64,000 nt of DNA from Sesamum alatum (GCA_034509735.1 JACGWO010000001.1:35219966-35283965); one strand, 5' to 3'; positions 45,791 to 58,267 are shown, numbered from the stretch's first letter. The notes: generated from the sequence alone by a model not told the origin. Numbers and translations are program-made.

Positions 45791-46192
45791 TTAGGATCCA
45801 AATAGCGCCCATAATGCATTCCAGTGCCGTTCTGATGCGTTGATGTAACACTTCACATAACGGTCACACGGAGGCATGCAAATCACATTCCATACTGCTT
45901 CATTAGCAGTCAATATACCCGTTCTTACATCGCATGAGATTCCATACATCATCGTTAGATGTCGGTAACATTGGTAATGTTGCTTCAAGATGTTTATTTG
46001 ATGAACACCCACAGAGTGAGATATTGGCTTCAAAGCCTTCTTGTTTACTTTTTTCACTGCCCAGTTGATGGACTAATATTCGACGGCGTCGGGGTTGAAC
46101 TAGCCAGAACTGAGCTGCTTTAGCAGTTCATCCATAAAAATCTTCTCTAGGTCCTCCGTCCATTTCCCCTTGTAGAAGAGGTTCTTCTGGTT
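45791..46192 (-). pseudogene. Myb/SANT-like domain protein remnant
   Basis: The minus strand gives YKGKWTEDLEKIFMDELL, then INWAVKKVNKK, LKQHYQCYRHLTMMYGI, DVRTGILTANEAVWNVI, and ends NALWALFGS and TAA (45793-45791). The tryptophan-spaced pattern (KGKWT..., INWAVKK, EAVWNV, HWNALW) is typical of the plant Myb/SANT-like domain found in L10-interacting MYB proteins and in the companion protein of PIF/Harbinger transposons. Two in-frame stops (TAG after QLSSG and after DAVEY) make it a pseudogene as read. No upstream start is identifiable: a TGA lies just before the block. It could be a gene remnant or part of a decayed Harbinger-type element; no transposase was found nearby. Confidence 0.6.
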
Positions 46193-46453
46193 ATATCAGC
46201 AGACTGGTGTTGATAGAAATGAATACTCATTGAGAGTATTTATGAAACATGCATGCCACTATCTCGATTGTATAAAAGAGACCCTGATGCCAATCCAAGA
46301 CAATGACAGCTTATCATTCTTCTTGGATCCTGCATCAGGCTATCCAATCACAGAAATATATATTGAAAAAGAACATCTTTACCCATCACAACATTCACAG
46401 ATGTTTAGCGAACCCTGGGGCGAATACATGTCACTTTTAGCCAATGAAGGTCT
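46193..46453. other. unrecognised sequence with an 89-codon plus frame
   Basis: A plus-strand frame at 46230-46499 reads HACHYLDCIKETLMPIQDND and PWGEYMSLLANEGLE, then runs into the D LTR end at 46454. Composition is protein-like, but I recognise no family. It may be an exon remnant or chance. Confidence 0.3.
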
Positions 46454-48625
46454 TGAAAGAATCGGTACGGCTCGGGAACGCGGGGGAAGCGTAAAATAAA
46501 AGAAATTTAAAATAATTTCAAAAGGGTGTTCCCTTTGAATTCCGAGCGTTCGGTGTATTCAGAAGCATCATAACATGCAGAAAAATATGCTTGAACATGT
46601 GGCTAGAGGAGGAAACGAAAAAAATGCAATAATGTAAATTGGAGCATTACCTTTTTTGTTTCACATGTAGAATGGTAACAAGCGTTCATTCCCTTTTTGT
46701 TCCTTTTCCATTCACTGTAGGACTCAACTTGGAATCCCTCTAAAGATGATGCATACCACACTAGGAAATTAAAATCTCAATCCATTGCTAGATGAAAATG
46801 AGATTAGTGGAAGAAAATCCGAATAACACTATCATATTAGTGTATTAGAATTCCTCTTTGTTCTTACCTTGAATTGACTTCAAGAAGAACACAAAAGAGT
46901 CATTTTGAGAGGAAAATTTCGTGGCTTTTTTGCAAGAGAGGAGTTAGAAGCGTATGTGTGTAGTTGTGTAGTTGTAGGTAGTTTCCAAAACCACCTACAC
47001 ACTAATGCACAACTTGTGCTCAACCTCCAACCATGTTAGCACAATATGTGGACCACCTAGCTATCATGGAAAGCCACATCATTGCTTACATGGAGCCACA
47101 TCATTGCTTACATGGAGGACTTTCAACTCCTCTTAAACTCGCATCTAACCTTTGAGCTTTGATTTCAAGTCATGGACCGGTTTTGACCGGTCTTGATTTA
47201 ATCAAATTAAATCAAGTGATCCCCGGATTTCAAATTAATCCAAATTAATTTTAAACCTTATTGAAAGCCAAATGTTTATTTAATCGAATTAAATAAACAT
47301 AAGCTCAAACACTAATTAATTGATCCAATCAATTAATTACACCAAAACACAATAAATTAATCCAATTGATTTAAAGGTATTAAGCTCAAAATTAATTAAT
47401 TCAATTAATTAATTCTTGGGCCATCCATCCAATTAGATTTTCTCAATAAATGATCCAATCATTTATATTCTCCTTGAATTAATTTAATCCAATTAAATTA
47501 AGATTAAATTAATTCACTTCTTCCAGAATTAATTCCAAATTAATTCCACTACTTCCATAGTGATTTGCGTGTGACTCTTTAGATTCACCCTCAGCTAGAC
47601 TTGGGTCTGTGTCCAGCATAATTGATTAACTAAATCCAATTTAATTAGTTATTTTGGATTAACCGTTAATCAGAAATGCCCATTACCAAGGATGGACATC
47701 TAGCAACGATCCATGACACTAGAGACTAGGTGAATGTTGGCGTGAACATTTAAGTTCCGAATTCCATACAGGTACAGTCCTTTTGTCGACCATCTCCCAG
47801 CCTTAGTCTAGGGCAAGGAATTGGGTGTCGGTGCCCATCCTGGACTAGACAACTATGCTTCAAACATGAGACGCGTCTACTCTATTGATCGACCTAGGGA
47901 ACCATTCCCTACTCGACCAATCGCTACGGCCGTAGACTTAAAGAGTCGAAACCATCTCAGAGCGCATAGGAGATATAACTGTTAAATATTGATAGGAGAC
48001 AAATTCTCTATTGGAATCCACTGTCCTCACTACATACTCCGACTGCACTGGACAAGGCTTATAATGACTATATGAAAGACACGATCACCTCTCGCCAGAT
48101 CCAAGATGCAACCTTCATATGCATGCGACTGCCATGATTTTTCAAGTCCGAGGAGTAACCCGTAATATCAAAACCGGAAATTCCAGTCATACCGACCAAG
48201 CTTCCAAGGCTTCCATATGACAATTCCTGTGAGTCAGTTCAGTCAGTCGACTACCTTGCCAACTAACCCACTAAAATTGCATAGTCGACCTACGTCTAGC
48301 ATCGATGAAACTCGGCATTCACCCAGTAAATATAAGCTCGGCCCAATCTCGAGGCCCTCGACTTGGAACGTTTCAGACCGACTCTCAAGGAGTTGGTTTC
48401 ATAGCTGCCAACTTATGCGCAGCTCAAGTCAATGGGTTTACCCAATCAGTCTGTGATATTTGTTTTGACATTGAAACGCCATTCAATGCAAATAGTAAGC
48501 ACAACAAACATATTTTGCCAATGACAAACAATTACTTTATCCATCAGTATAATATTACTTTAAAGATCGATGAATAGTTCCAAGACCAGCCAATCTAATT
48601 AACTTTCTGATCACCTATTCTATCA
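46454..48625 (-). repeat. type D 3' LTR (2172 bp)
   Basis: The minus strand begins TGATAGAATAGGTGATCAGA and ends CCGTACCGATTCTTTCA. It matches the solo D LTR at 32435-36637 with frequent differences, and carries the conserved block (minus strand, about 47675-47735). Confidence 0.85.
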
Positions 48626-48640
48626 ATCTCCCACTTGACC
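48626..48640 (-). other. polypurine tract
   Basis: The minus strand reads GGTCAAGTGGGAGAT beside the LTR tip, identical to the A and B tracts. Confidence 0.82.
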
Positions 48641-51600
48641 ACAAGCCAATTACCTATGTTGCTCAGAGCCTTCTGAGCATGAGCAATCTATGATACCAGC
48701 TCGGTCTCGTGGGTCTACTATATTTCTCTGCTGAAGTGAGATGGTCTAACCGTGTCACCTCTTCCTACCATTGCTACCAATAAATGATGGTTGTTTAAGA
48801 ATTTTCCGTGGATCTGTGTGAGATCTCGGGCCCAAAAGCTTTTCCTAAACCTAGTTGTTCGCCTCAAAGGCAACTACTGGCTCGGTTGTACTAGGCACCA
48901 TATCCATCCTATGGATGCGGTTTTCAATCCAAACCACTTTCCAGAAACGACTTTCAAAGTCATCATACACTCGACTTTCATAATAACATGTCGTGGTATC
49001 CTGCTTGAAACATTTCCAAGCCACCACACTCACCATTAAGTCCAAATGTACATACATATTGAGACTGAACATTATTCACATGATTCTGGAAGCTAGTATC
49101 ACTATAGCCTTCCAGAATTAACCCTCCACAAAACGTGCATTAAGAACACTTCTTTAATCTTTATTCAGGTATTAAAGATATTCTCAACAGCTGTCTACTA
49201 CCTTCTCGGCACAAGCCCAATAACCATTGTTATGCCTAAACCATACATAACATCAAGCCCAATGCACGAACAACATTTTCATGTTGCCTAAGGAAAAGAC
49301 GTAAGGGACGTCAAACATCTAAGCTTTCTCATCTGTCTAGCGTGACTGAGTCTTGAACAGCTTAACCCTGTATAAAGGAATCCAATTCCTATAATGGAGA
49401 ATTGCGTGAACAACACTCGTGTTTCAGTGTTTCCTAACATCTTAAATTCATTCCAAATGAATAAGACGTTACACACTAAACACTTAGAACAAAACTATCC
49501 TCCCACTGATCCTAAAGTCTGTTGCTGATCGAGTCATACTCCGTATGAACTCGTCAAAACGAATATTCCAGTTATACAGATTTTCAAACCCAGTTTGAAT
49601 TTTCACGACAGATCCAATAGCTTTAAGCCATTGATCTAAACCCGATGTCTAACATCGCTTCTCCTTGTGTCTTTTGGATGATAATCCAATTGACCGGACA
49701 GGCCCAGAAACCTATACCTCTCAAGTAACTAAGATATTTTGGTTATCCCTAAGAGGACTGGAATATAGTCAGTGGAATAACATGATTACAAATGATGTTT
49801 GTATTATTCTTCATTAAACCTACACAAATCAGACACCTAGTCTAATTTGTCTCCCACTAGTCCCTTGACGTATGTGGGACCATCCCATGTACTCAAGAAT
49901 TTTGTAGGACGCAGGCTTGCGAAACCATATCCTATATGAAAACTAGATCATGACTATTAGAAAATTCCATGTTTCTCAACTTGGCAACCTTTCAAGTCCA
50001 TGTCTAGATGGTTTAAGATAATCCAGTGACACCCTGATCGAACCAAGTCTAACAAGGTTCGACTTATCCCTTATCAGAGACCGTTCAACCATGGTCCTTA
50101 CAGGAAGAATTCCACTAAGTGAGAATTCCATTCTCATCTGGATATTCAAGAACTCATACTAAATACATGCCCCTTCGATCTAATCGAGAGGTTTAATTTT
50201 GCAATCAGCATGGTTCACCACTCCAAGTGTAATTCCCCGAACCTATCCAAGGTCCTTAGAGTTGTGAACCCTCTTCTGGTGCTGTGTATTCAATAACCTA
50301 CGGATGTCTAAATGGATCCAATCCGATAGACTTTTAGCAAGCCCACATTATGAAACAAAGAAGACTTACAGTCTTTCCATCTCAGAGAGGACTTATAAGC
50401 TAGTCGACTCAAATTGTGTATCTAGACTCTTTGAATCTTCCAACTTCCTCGTCCTTAGCTAAAGGAAAAACCATCCTAGCTTATGGATGCCAAATTTGTA
50501 AGTTTATCTTGATTATCCATTTTAATCATTGGATTTGAGTACTCATAATCCATCTATGGGATAATGTTTAACGATAATTATGTATCCCATCAAGCAGACA
50601 AGAATAGTCATTCTTTGTCAACTAAAGCAATTTTTATTGATCAAACGTATATAATTAAAAACTGTCCAACAATACATAAAAACATACTTCGATCATGCCA
50701 GGTTACATATTTCCTTTCAAACTCTATCGTAAAATGATCACTACTATGCTAAGCCTAGCTAGTCCCTAGTGTTCGTAGCAATGGCCCTACCATCACAAAA
50801 CCTTAGGACTTGTCTAGGCTTTCTACTTAGAACCATCTGCAAACCATTCACAGATTATGATTAACTGGTATCCAATACCAAAGAGTAGAAAAATAATCAT
50901 GTTGGTACTCAATTCAAATGTACCTTCATGGGTGAGGAGCTTAGGACACTCCATCTTCCAGTGACCCTTTTTTCAGCAGTTAATGCACACATCGTTTGGA
51001 ATCTATTACTTTCACTGTTGAACCCCCTTTCTCTTTCGTTTACCTCCAACCAGCGGTGTAACAGGATCACTCAAAGTGCTAGCAGCGGCTCATGTTGTCT
51101 TAGTTTTCTTCCTCTTCCAGCGTCCGGCACCCTTGCCTTTCGCTTCTGAGGTCGAAGCCTCTCCCACTAGTACCGCCGGCGCAGATTTTTCAATCGTTCC
51201 CTTGTACCAGAGTAACATATTTATCAAGTCGACAATAAATTGGTCGAAGGAGGTAGAAAGAGACTGAAGGATCATGTCGATGTACGCCTCTTTTTCAAGA
51301 TTAGCTTGGAGGTCTTTGAGCTTCTCCACAAGGGATAGCATCATCACTCCTTGCTCTTGTACAGATGACTCTTCTGTCATCTTAGATTCGAAGAATACCT
51401 TTGTTGCAGCGTATCTAACATGCCGGTCCGAGACTGCATAGATATCTTGAAAACGAAGCATAATCAAGTCAACATCATCTAGCCCATCATACTGCTTCTG
51501 GATCTCGTTAGTCATCGAGGCCAGTACGATGCTGTGAACCTGTCGGTGGTCAACATGCATCTTCTCGAACGCTAAGCGTTCTTGAGGCATTAACCTATCC

Positions 51601-51746
51601 GGAAAGGCCTGAGGAAGATCCTTATCCAGACTGTAGGTCTGGTTCTCGAAATCTAAGACTATCTTAAGATTTCAAAGCCAATCGTTGTAGTTTGTTCCAT
51701 TAAAATTATTAGCCTTAAGTATTGGCGTTAGTGGATTCTTAGACAT
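48641..51746 (-). pseudogene. copia gag-pol, heavily decayed, minus strand
   Basis: The gag start is ATG at 51746-51744 (MSKNPLTPIL). The best open piece is 51590-51090 (166 codons), covering MPQERLAFEKMH through the Lys/Arg-rich linker. The zinc-knuckle pattern CX2CX4HX4C is still readable near 50950-50995 but holds an internal stop. The protease motif is degraded (LDTS-like with stops near 50855-50880). Integrase and RT are recognisable only in patches (e.g. the LDKL...YLKIL-like region near 49700-49930), and the RT active-site YVDD near 49465 is lost. RNase H remains as fragments near 48780-49080. It is dead and older than the A copies. Confidence 0.8.
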
Positions 51747-51998
51747 ATACATTCAAAATGTAAACAGAAAAATATTAAGTAGATTATAGTAATATTATGT
51801 TCAAGTTAAAACTTGGTCTTTAGTCATTAACCCCTCTAATTATTTCTGCGAAAGCCCATCACTCTCAAATGGGGTTCCGGAAAACCATTTCCTAGTTGGC
51901 TTGAGGTCCACAAACGCAATTGTCCATCCCCCACTTTTGCGATTCACTCGGAAAAAAGCTTTGTGGGAGTTAACCTATACCATTCTCATCGAATGAGG
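51747..51998 (-). other. type D leader fragment
   Basis: The stretch upstream of the D gag start resembles the end of the A leader (GACTAAAGACCAAG, CCCACTTTTGCGATTCACTCGG). The A-type TATAAATA is replaced by CAGAAATAATTAG. It is cut at 51998 by the B LTR. Confidence 0.7.
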
Positions 51999-54228
51999 TG
52001 TTGGAATAGGTGACCAGAAAGCCAATAGGTTTGGCAATTTGTAACCTATTTGGCAACTTGATGTAAATGTAATATTATTATGTGATGAATAAAATAAGTA
52101 TTCGTCACCAATGGTACCTTCTTTGTTGCGCTCATCTTACATTTGTTAAAACGGTGTTTAACTTATATCGCAACAAAGCCCACAGACCATGGATAACAAC
52201 TCGTGCAGTTGGGCCACGCATTGGATGGTGGTCATGAAACCAACTGATTAAGAGTTGGGTTTGAAATGTTCCAAGTCGAGGACCTCGAGACAGGGCATCG
52301 AGAGTCCTATTGAGACTTGCGTCAAGAGTCGTGTTCATTGGATTAGTGCCGTGTTTCATCGGCGACAGGCATGGGACACCTACATGATCTTGATGGGTTG
52401 GTCGACTGGGGTCGAGCCGACTGGACTGAGTCGCGGGGATCATCATATGGAAGCCTAGGAGGCTTGGTCGGTATGATTGGTTTTCCCCGGTTCCGATAGT
52501 ACGGGAGTAATCCTCAGACTTGAGGAATCATGGCAGTTGCGTGCACAGGATGGCTGTATCTTGGATCTGGCGAGAGGTAATCATTCTGTAAGATGATTAT
52601 CATAAGCCTTGTCCAGTGCAGTCGGAATGTGTAGCGAGGACGGCAGATACCGAGAAGAGGAGCCGTCCCCTGTCAGTATGTGACAGAGGTATCTCCTATG
52701 CACTCGGAGACACGTTCATGCTGTTTAAAGTTGTGGCCACAGTGGTTGGTCGAACAGGGAATGATTTCCTGTGTCGACGCAATGAAGCATATGTGGTCTC
52801 GAGTATTAAGCATAGATGCCTAGTCAAGGATGGGAATCGACGCCCAATTCCATACCCTAGACTAAGGCCGGGAGACGGTAGACGGAAGGATCGTACCCGT
52901 ACGAAATCGGCGCCTAAATGGTCACGCCAATTCACCTAGTCTCTAGTGCCATGGACTGTTGCTAGACGACCACCCATGGTAACGGGCCCTTGTGGGACAC
53001 AGGCCCAAGTCTAGCTGAGGGTGAACCTAAAGGGTCACACACAAATCACCGAGGAGGTTGAGAGATTGACTTGGAGTCAATCTCGAAGGATAAAAATAAG
53101 TAATTGGATTACTTAAGGGAAAGTCCATTGGATGGACGGGCCGATATTGTATCGGGCTTTCATTTAATCGGTAAATTGGATTTTCGATTAAATACGGAAA
53201 GTTAAGACGTTGAGACGTTGGATCTTTTAATTGGATTAAAAGATCAACAGGAATAATTTAAATGGACATTAAATTGGCTTTAATGTTGGATTAGTCGTAA
53301 TTGGATTACGATAAAACTCGGTCTGTTAAATTATACCCGAGAGGAGAAATAATTCCTATTTTGAAATAGGAAGAAGTTGGACTTCTTCCCTTAATTAAAC
53401 ATGGCCGACATGCTCCCTTGGAGGAAGCAAAATCAGCCATGTTTCATGCTAGGTGGTATGTTGACTTATCTCTTTTGGAAAGAGACAAATCAACTCCAAT
53501 TAAGCTCTTCCCTTTTGGTATGATTTGATCATACCATAAATTTTGGTAGGCTTGATTGAAGAATTGATGGTGATTGATTGGAATGAATCTAGACATCCTT
53601 GGATGAACCTAGACACATTCCAATAATCACATTAATTATGTATATATATTAGAATATACAACACCAAGCATAAGTGATTCATTATTCATCTTTTTCTAGG
53701 AAAAAGAGAAGACAAAATTCCTCTCCTCTCTCTCAAACTCTCGGCCTCTCTCCCTCTCTTACCCTTGTGTTCTTCACATGATTTTGAATCAAGAAGAAGA
53801 ACAAAGTAAGTTTAACAGAGCACTAATTCATAGTGTTCTTCTCTTAAACCGATTCCTTCTTAAACCCGTTCTTTTCTAGCAAGAAGAACGTGTGTTTCTT
53901 CCGGTGTGGTGTGGATCACCTTTGGAGAATCCATACGTTTGGATTTCGTGAGCATTCCGGAGAAGGAACAACGCAAGTAGCCGGGAGCATACGCTAAATA
54001 ATCAAAGGTAACGGTTTATTACGCTTTGATTGATTTGATATACATCTATGCCCTATGTGTTTAAATATATGTTTCTAATATTTACACATCCTACATCGAA
54101 CGCCCGGTTGAGCACCCAAGGGTACACCCCTTGGGATTCGCATTTTAAATTAGATTTGATTTAATTTACACTATTTCCTCGCTTTCTCGCTTCCGCTCGC
54201 GCTCCCGGGCGGATCCGCTTGTCCTTCA
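51999..54228 (+). repeat. type B 5' LTR, complete (2230 bp)
   Basis: It starts TGTTGGAATAGGTGACCAGA and ends GCTTGTCCTTCA two bases before a primer site. It is co-linear with 3049-5273. It carries the conserved block at 52935-52987, a TA-rich run near 53641-53660 and CT-rich tracts near 53725-53760. The bases before it are TGAGG. It is inserted in the leader of the minus-strand D element. Confidence 0.9.
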
Positions 54229-55718
54229 AGTGGTATCAGAGCCCGGTTCGATGTAAGGGGTATAGATCAATGTGTTTAGCATTATCTACTTGCTTTTAAT
54301 GGCTTTATTGGCATGTTAGATTACATAAATATATGAATAATATGATGATTCAATTGTTTGGATTTAATGGACTTTTGGCATGCTTAATTTTGTTAGATTG
54401 GATCTAAAATTGCATGCTTATTTTCAGAATAATATTACTGTTATTGTGTTGAAACAGTTTTGAAAAACAAAAAAAAAAAAAAACACTTGATCGGGCCGGC
54501 AGTGGCCGCGCGCAGGCGGGCCCCTGCCCGCGCGGACGCTGCGCACAGGCGCGCGCGCACCCAACCGCTGCGCGCGCTGCCCTGTGCGTGCGGCCGGCCG
54601 GCCAGCGCAACGGCAGGGCCGTTTTGTGCCGTTTTTCAAGTTTTTCCGAAAAATTTGATTTTCTGTATTTTCTGCACAATATTCTGAAAATATATTAATT
54701 TTGCATTTTCGATTTTCGAATAATTGGATTATTCCTTGGATTAAATTTGCTTAATTTATTTGTGATTAATGCATGCATTGGATGCATTGTTTAAAATGTC
54801 CATTAAATTTGAAATTTGAATTTTACATATTATTTCTATGTTTATACTTTTGTGATGTTGGACATCACTTGGGTATTTGGAATATCCATTGGAATTTATG
54901 CATGATTATTTGGAATAATTATGTTATGTGTGTTGATGGAATCAACATGGGATGATCACAAGAGCGCTAGACCTTATGTGTGGATGAATGTATGATCATT
55001 TATTTTCTGTAGGGTGGGGCCTGCGTGCCTCTTGTTTTTGTGACTATCATCTCCCGTATTATCAGCCTCATGATGTTAAGGCTTGTTTTTTTTTTATTAC
55101 CGATGTATTACTTTCAGTTGTAATGAGAGTAGATAGGATTGGTGAGGTTTTAATTTTAACAAGCAACTGGAGTCGGAGACCCCAAGGAGAAGCATCAAGG
55201 CGTGAAGCCAGAAGCACTTCAAGGCCCATTGGAATGGCAATGGGTTTATTATTATTGTAATAATTTAGGACCACCCTAGACAGACCATAGACTCACTGCG
55301 GGCTCAGTGGGTCGTATAGGTTGGGCTTGTGATCATCCTAACAGGGGTATGCTATGTTTTCTGCATGCGGCGTATTTATTTATCGCTTTAAATATTGAAT
55401 ATTTATGCTTGCTAAAACACAATAATGTGATGAGGTCTCGGTCATACACAAACTCTCATTTGGTTGGACCAAATTAAATATTAGGCCCAGAACGGACTTG
55501 GATCAAAATGGTATTTTGGTCTGTCCGAGCCTTCCATCCACAGCAATGTGGTGAGGAAGCTACCACTACCCAAGTGTGGTCTCACGAGTAGAGGCACACT
55601 TGGATTAGGGGAAAGCTGCACTATTGTTGTGAACAAAAGGACTACGCTCGCTGTTTCCCTGTCTCACGAGTCATGGGGGCGACAGTTTGAGGCATGATTT
55701 GGTTGATGGGTCGGGCCC
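54229..55718 (+). other. type B leader with short CG-rich island
   Basis: Non-coding leader of the B element. A CG-rich island at about 54487-54625 follows a poly(A) run (54470-54483) and is flanked by AT-rich sequence. Further on are a GAGAGTAGATAGG stretch, the GGGCTCAGTGGGTCG segment, and two CACGAGT motifs (55583-55590, 55664-55671), in the same order as in the A leader but shorter and diverged. It ends at GGGTCGGGCCC, where a minus-strand LTR piece starts. No gag start is reached, so the coding region is absent from the window. Confidence 0.78.
54231..54242 (+). other. primer-binding site, initiator tRNA-Met
   Basis: TGGTATCAGAGC, two bases after the LTR end at 54228; GCCCGGTTCGATG follows. 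Confidence 0.9.
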
Positions 55719-56074
55719 TCAAAGAATGTGTGGATCGGGCCGGGAGATTAACGCGAATAGCGGAAGCGCGAAATAGTGCGTAATAAAATTACAAAGTATA
55801 ATTAAATGGAATTTAAATCATGCATAACATACATAAACGAATCAAGGGGTGTGCCCTTGATTCTCCCGGGCGTTCGGTGTATCTCATGTTCAATAAAACA
55901 CAACATGGAGGCCATAAAATTGAAACTGAAAAAACGAAATTAAAGAACATACCCGGTTCTAGTTTTGTCTTCGTTCAGCTACATGCATTGTTCCCCGTTT
56001 TGCACCAAGATCTCAAGATGAGACCCTCTAAATTATCTCACTCGCTCCACCGGAAAACAAACAACCCTTGTGCT
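55719..56074 (-). repeat. LTR 3' end piece, minus strand, A/E-like
   Basis: The minus strand ends ...CGCGCTTCCGCTATTCGCG and GATCCACACATTCTTTGA, and contains GAGATACACCGAACGCCCGGG and CTTGGTGCAAAACGGGGAAC, all typical of A and E LTR 3' halves, but it is diverged from both. It stops at 56074, where the intact A element begins; its other part would lie beyond the right window edge if the A element inserted here. Confidence 0.7.
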
Positions 56075-57365
56075 TGTTAGAATAGGTGACCATGTAAGCC
56101 AATTTTGGCGGGTATATGTAACCTATGTCTAGACAATTTCAAGTGTTTGATAAATCATTAATGAATAAAGAAGTGAATTTCATTTGGCATTACTTTGTTT
56201 GTGTTCACTTATATCTGTTTTCTATATCTGTTCACTACGCAAACAAAGCCCACGGACTGAGGATCAATTTCGGGGACTGGGACTACGCTTGGAGGTAGGT
56301 CCATGAAATCAGTCTTCCCGAATCAGTCCGGAAATCTCCAAGTCAAGGAATCCCGAAAATGGGTACCGGGATTCCATTTGAGACTTGCACTAAGCACCTG
56401 CTGTCGTGTTTCATCGGCGGGTGACGAGGGTCGTCTAAGCAGTGTTAGTGGGTTAGCATGCTAGGACGCAGCTGACTGAGGTGACTCGCGGGAACCGTCT
56501 TACGGAGGACCTTGAGTATGGTCAGCAAGGTATGACGTGTATTCCCGGTTCCAACGGTACAGGCCAAGTCCTTTGACTTGAGGAATTGCTCAGTTTACCT
56601 GTACGTTAGGGCTGTATCTTAGATATGGTGAGAGATTGCCAGAATTCTCTTTGGTAGTCATAAGCCATGTCTAGTGCAGTTCTGGTATGCAAAGTGACAG
56701 TAGTTTCCAAGAAAGGATCTGTCTCCTGCCAATAGGTATTGACAGTTGAGTCTCATGTATGCTCTGTGTCTTGTCCCTAAAATCTGTGGCCATAGTAACT
56801 GAACAGAAGGGAAGGATTCCCTTGCGGCGTTTAGTGAGGACAGACCGACACTTAGGTCCAAAATGGGTACCTGCATTTTCCGTGCCCTAGACTCTAAGTG
56901 ATGAGACCGAAGAGAGAAGGACAAGTGTACTGTTAGAGCCTAAATGTTCATCCCTGAATATTTCACCTAGTCTCTAGTGCCATGGACCGTTGCTAGATGG
57001 CCACCCATGGTAACGGAAGGATTCTAGGAATCCGACCAAGTCTAGCTGAAAGGTGAACCTAAAGAGTCACACACTATCCACACACATTTAGATATTTAAT
57101 TAGGAATTAAATATTGGAGTGAAGGAATGATTAAATTGGATTTAATCGGGTCCTTTATTTTTCTTGGAGAAATAATTCCTTCTATTAGATATAAGGAATT
57201 AAATTGATAAATTAGATTTATCAAAGGGATTTATTTAATGGGTTTAAATAATATTTATATTTATTTTAGCCTCTTGGAAATATTTAAATAGGTTTTAAAT
57301 ATTCCATTAAATTAAATTAAATCAACGGTTGAGATCAATGGGAGAGATGGATGGCTAGGATTGTT

Positions 57366-57424
57366 TTGACTAGGTCAAAACACTACTTTGACTAGGACTT
57401 TGACTAGGTCAAAATCCTAGTCAA
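57366..57424 (+). promoter_or_regulatory. cluster of six W-box cores in LTR promoter
   Basis: TTGACT at 57366-57371, 57388-57393 and 57400-57405; on the other strand TTGACC at 57407-57412 and 57373-57378, and TTGACT at 57419-57424. They form TTTGACTAGGTCAAA palindromes. TTGAC[C/T] is the known WRKY binding core, common in defence- and wound-responsive plant promoters. The cluster recurs in the other A LTRs and in E, not visibly in B or D. WRKY control is inferred. Confidence 0.6.
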
Positions 57425-57471
57425 ATTAGAGTTCTTGAAAGAGGAGTTTAAAGAGGATTAAACTCCTCTTC

Positions 57472-57479
57472 TATATAAA
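57472..57479 (+). promoter_or_regulatory. LTR TATA box
   Basis: TATATAAA, 48 bases after the last W-box core and just before CA/CT-rich sequence typical of plant transcript leaders. It is conserved at 27547-27554 and 34396-34403. Transcription would start about 25-35 bases downstream. Confidence 0.65.
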
Positions 57480-58058
57480 CCCCTAGCATCCTACAAGTTG
57501 ATGGATGATGAAATTCCAACACACACAACACACACAACTCGGCTCTCTCTCCCTCTATCTCGTCCGCCCTCTCTCTCTCACACACTCCAAGAAAATTATT
57601 TTTCTTTGTTCTCTCGTTCTTGGAACATTAGAACTTGATGAATCAATACCGTTAATTCATAACGTGTTGTTGATTCATCCACTCCAAAATATAAACTTGT
57701 TCTTTGCTAGCACGACGTGCAAGATACGTGGGTGGATTGTGTGTCACGATTTGGAGAGTCTCAAAGACGAGATCTTGTTGCAAAACGGGGAACAACGCGT
57801 GTAGCCGTTGAAGACGAAAACGACAACGGGTAGGTCTCGTTTATGATTTTCGTCCCTTTTAATTTTCTACCCTATGGCCTCCATGATTCTTTTATGTTTT
57901 ATTATTCATGAGATACACCGAACACCCGGGAATTTCAAAGGCACACCCTTTGAAACGTGTTCTTTAATTTAAAGCATGTTTAAATTCCGCATTTATTTTT
58001 AATTATACCGCGCTTCCGCATTCGCGCTTTTCCCGGGACTATCCACAATTCCTTTCAG

Positions 58059-58070
58059 TGGTATCAGAGC
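58059..58070 (+). other. primer-binding site, initiator tRNA-Met
   Basis: TGGTATCAGAGC, one base after the LTR end; CCGGTTCGGTG follows. Confidence 0.92.
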
Positions 58071-58267
58071 CCGGTTCGGTGTATAGGCCTAGGGTTTATG
58101 TGCGTTTTAAGCATGAAACGTGTTTTGAGCATGTTTTAATTGAATCTTGATTTTCTTGATTATTAAAGCATGTTGTTTTATTGCTTTTAATTCGTGTGAA
58201 ATTCTGAATGTTGGTATTTTTTCTGTTTTTCTTGGGAAACGGTGGGAAAATTTGAACTGAAAACGAG

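Larger units (their letters stand above)
46454..51998 (-). mobile_element. type D copia element, minus strand, 5' end cut
   Basis: On the minus strand: part of the leader (51998-51747), gag-pol (51746-48641), polypurine tract (48640-48626) and 3' LTR (48625-46454). The leader is interrupted at 51998 by a plus-strand B LTR, so the 5' LTR must lie beyond that insertion, outside the window or lost. Coding sequence is the most decayed here. Flanking bases at the LTR end are GGTCT (46449-46453); no partner is visible. Confidence 0.82.
56075..58057 (+). repeat. type A 5' LTR, complete (1983 bp)
   Basis: TGTTAGAATAGGTGACCATG ... CACAATTCCTTTCA, followed by G and the primer site. In order: GAATAAA near 56162, ACAAAGCCCACGGACTGAGG, the conserved inter-family block 56964-57016, AT-rich region, W-box cluster, TATA box, CA- and CT-rich tracts (57516-57590), and the CGCGCTTCCGCATTCGCGC terminal segment. 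By analogy with other LTRs, U3 would span from the tip to just after the TATA box. Confidence 0.93.
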
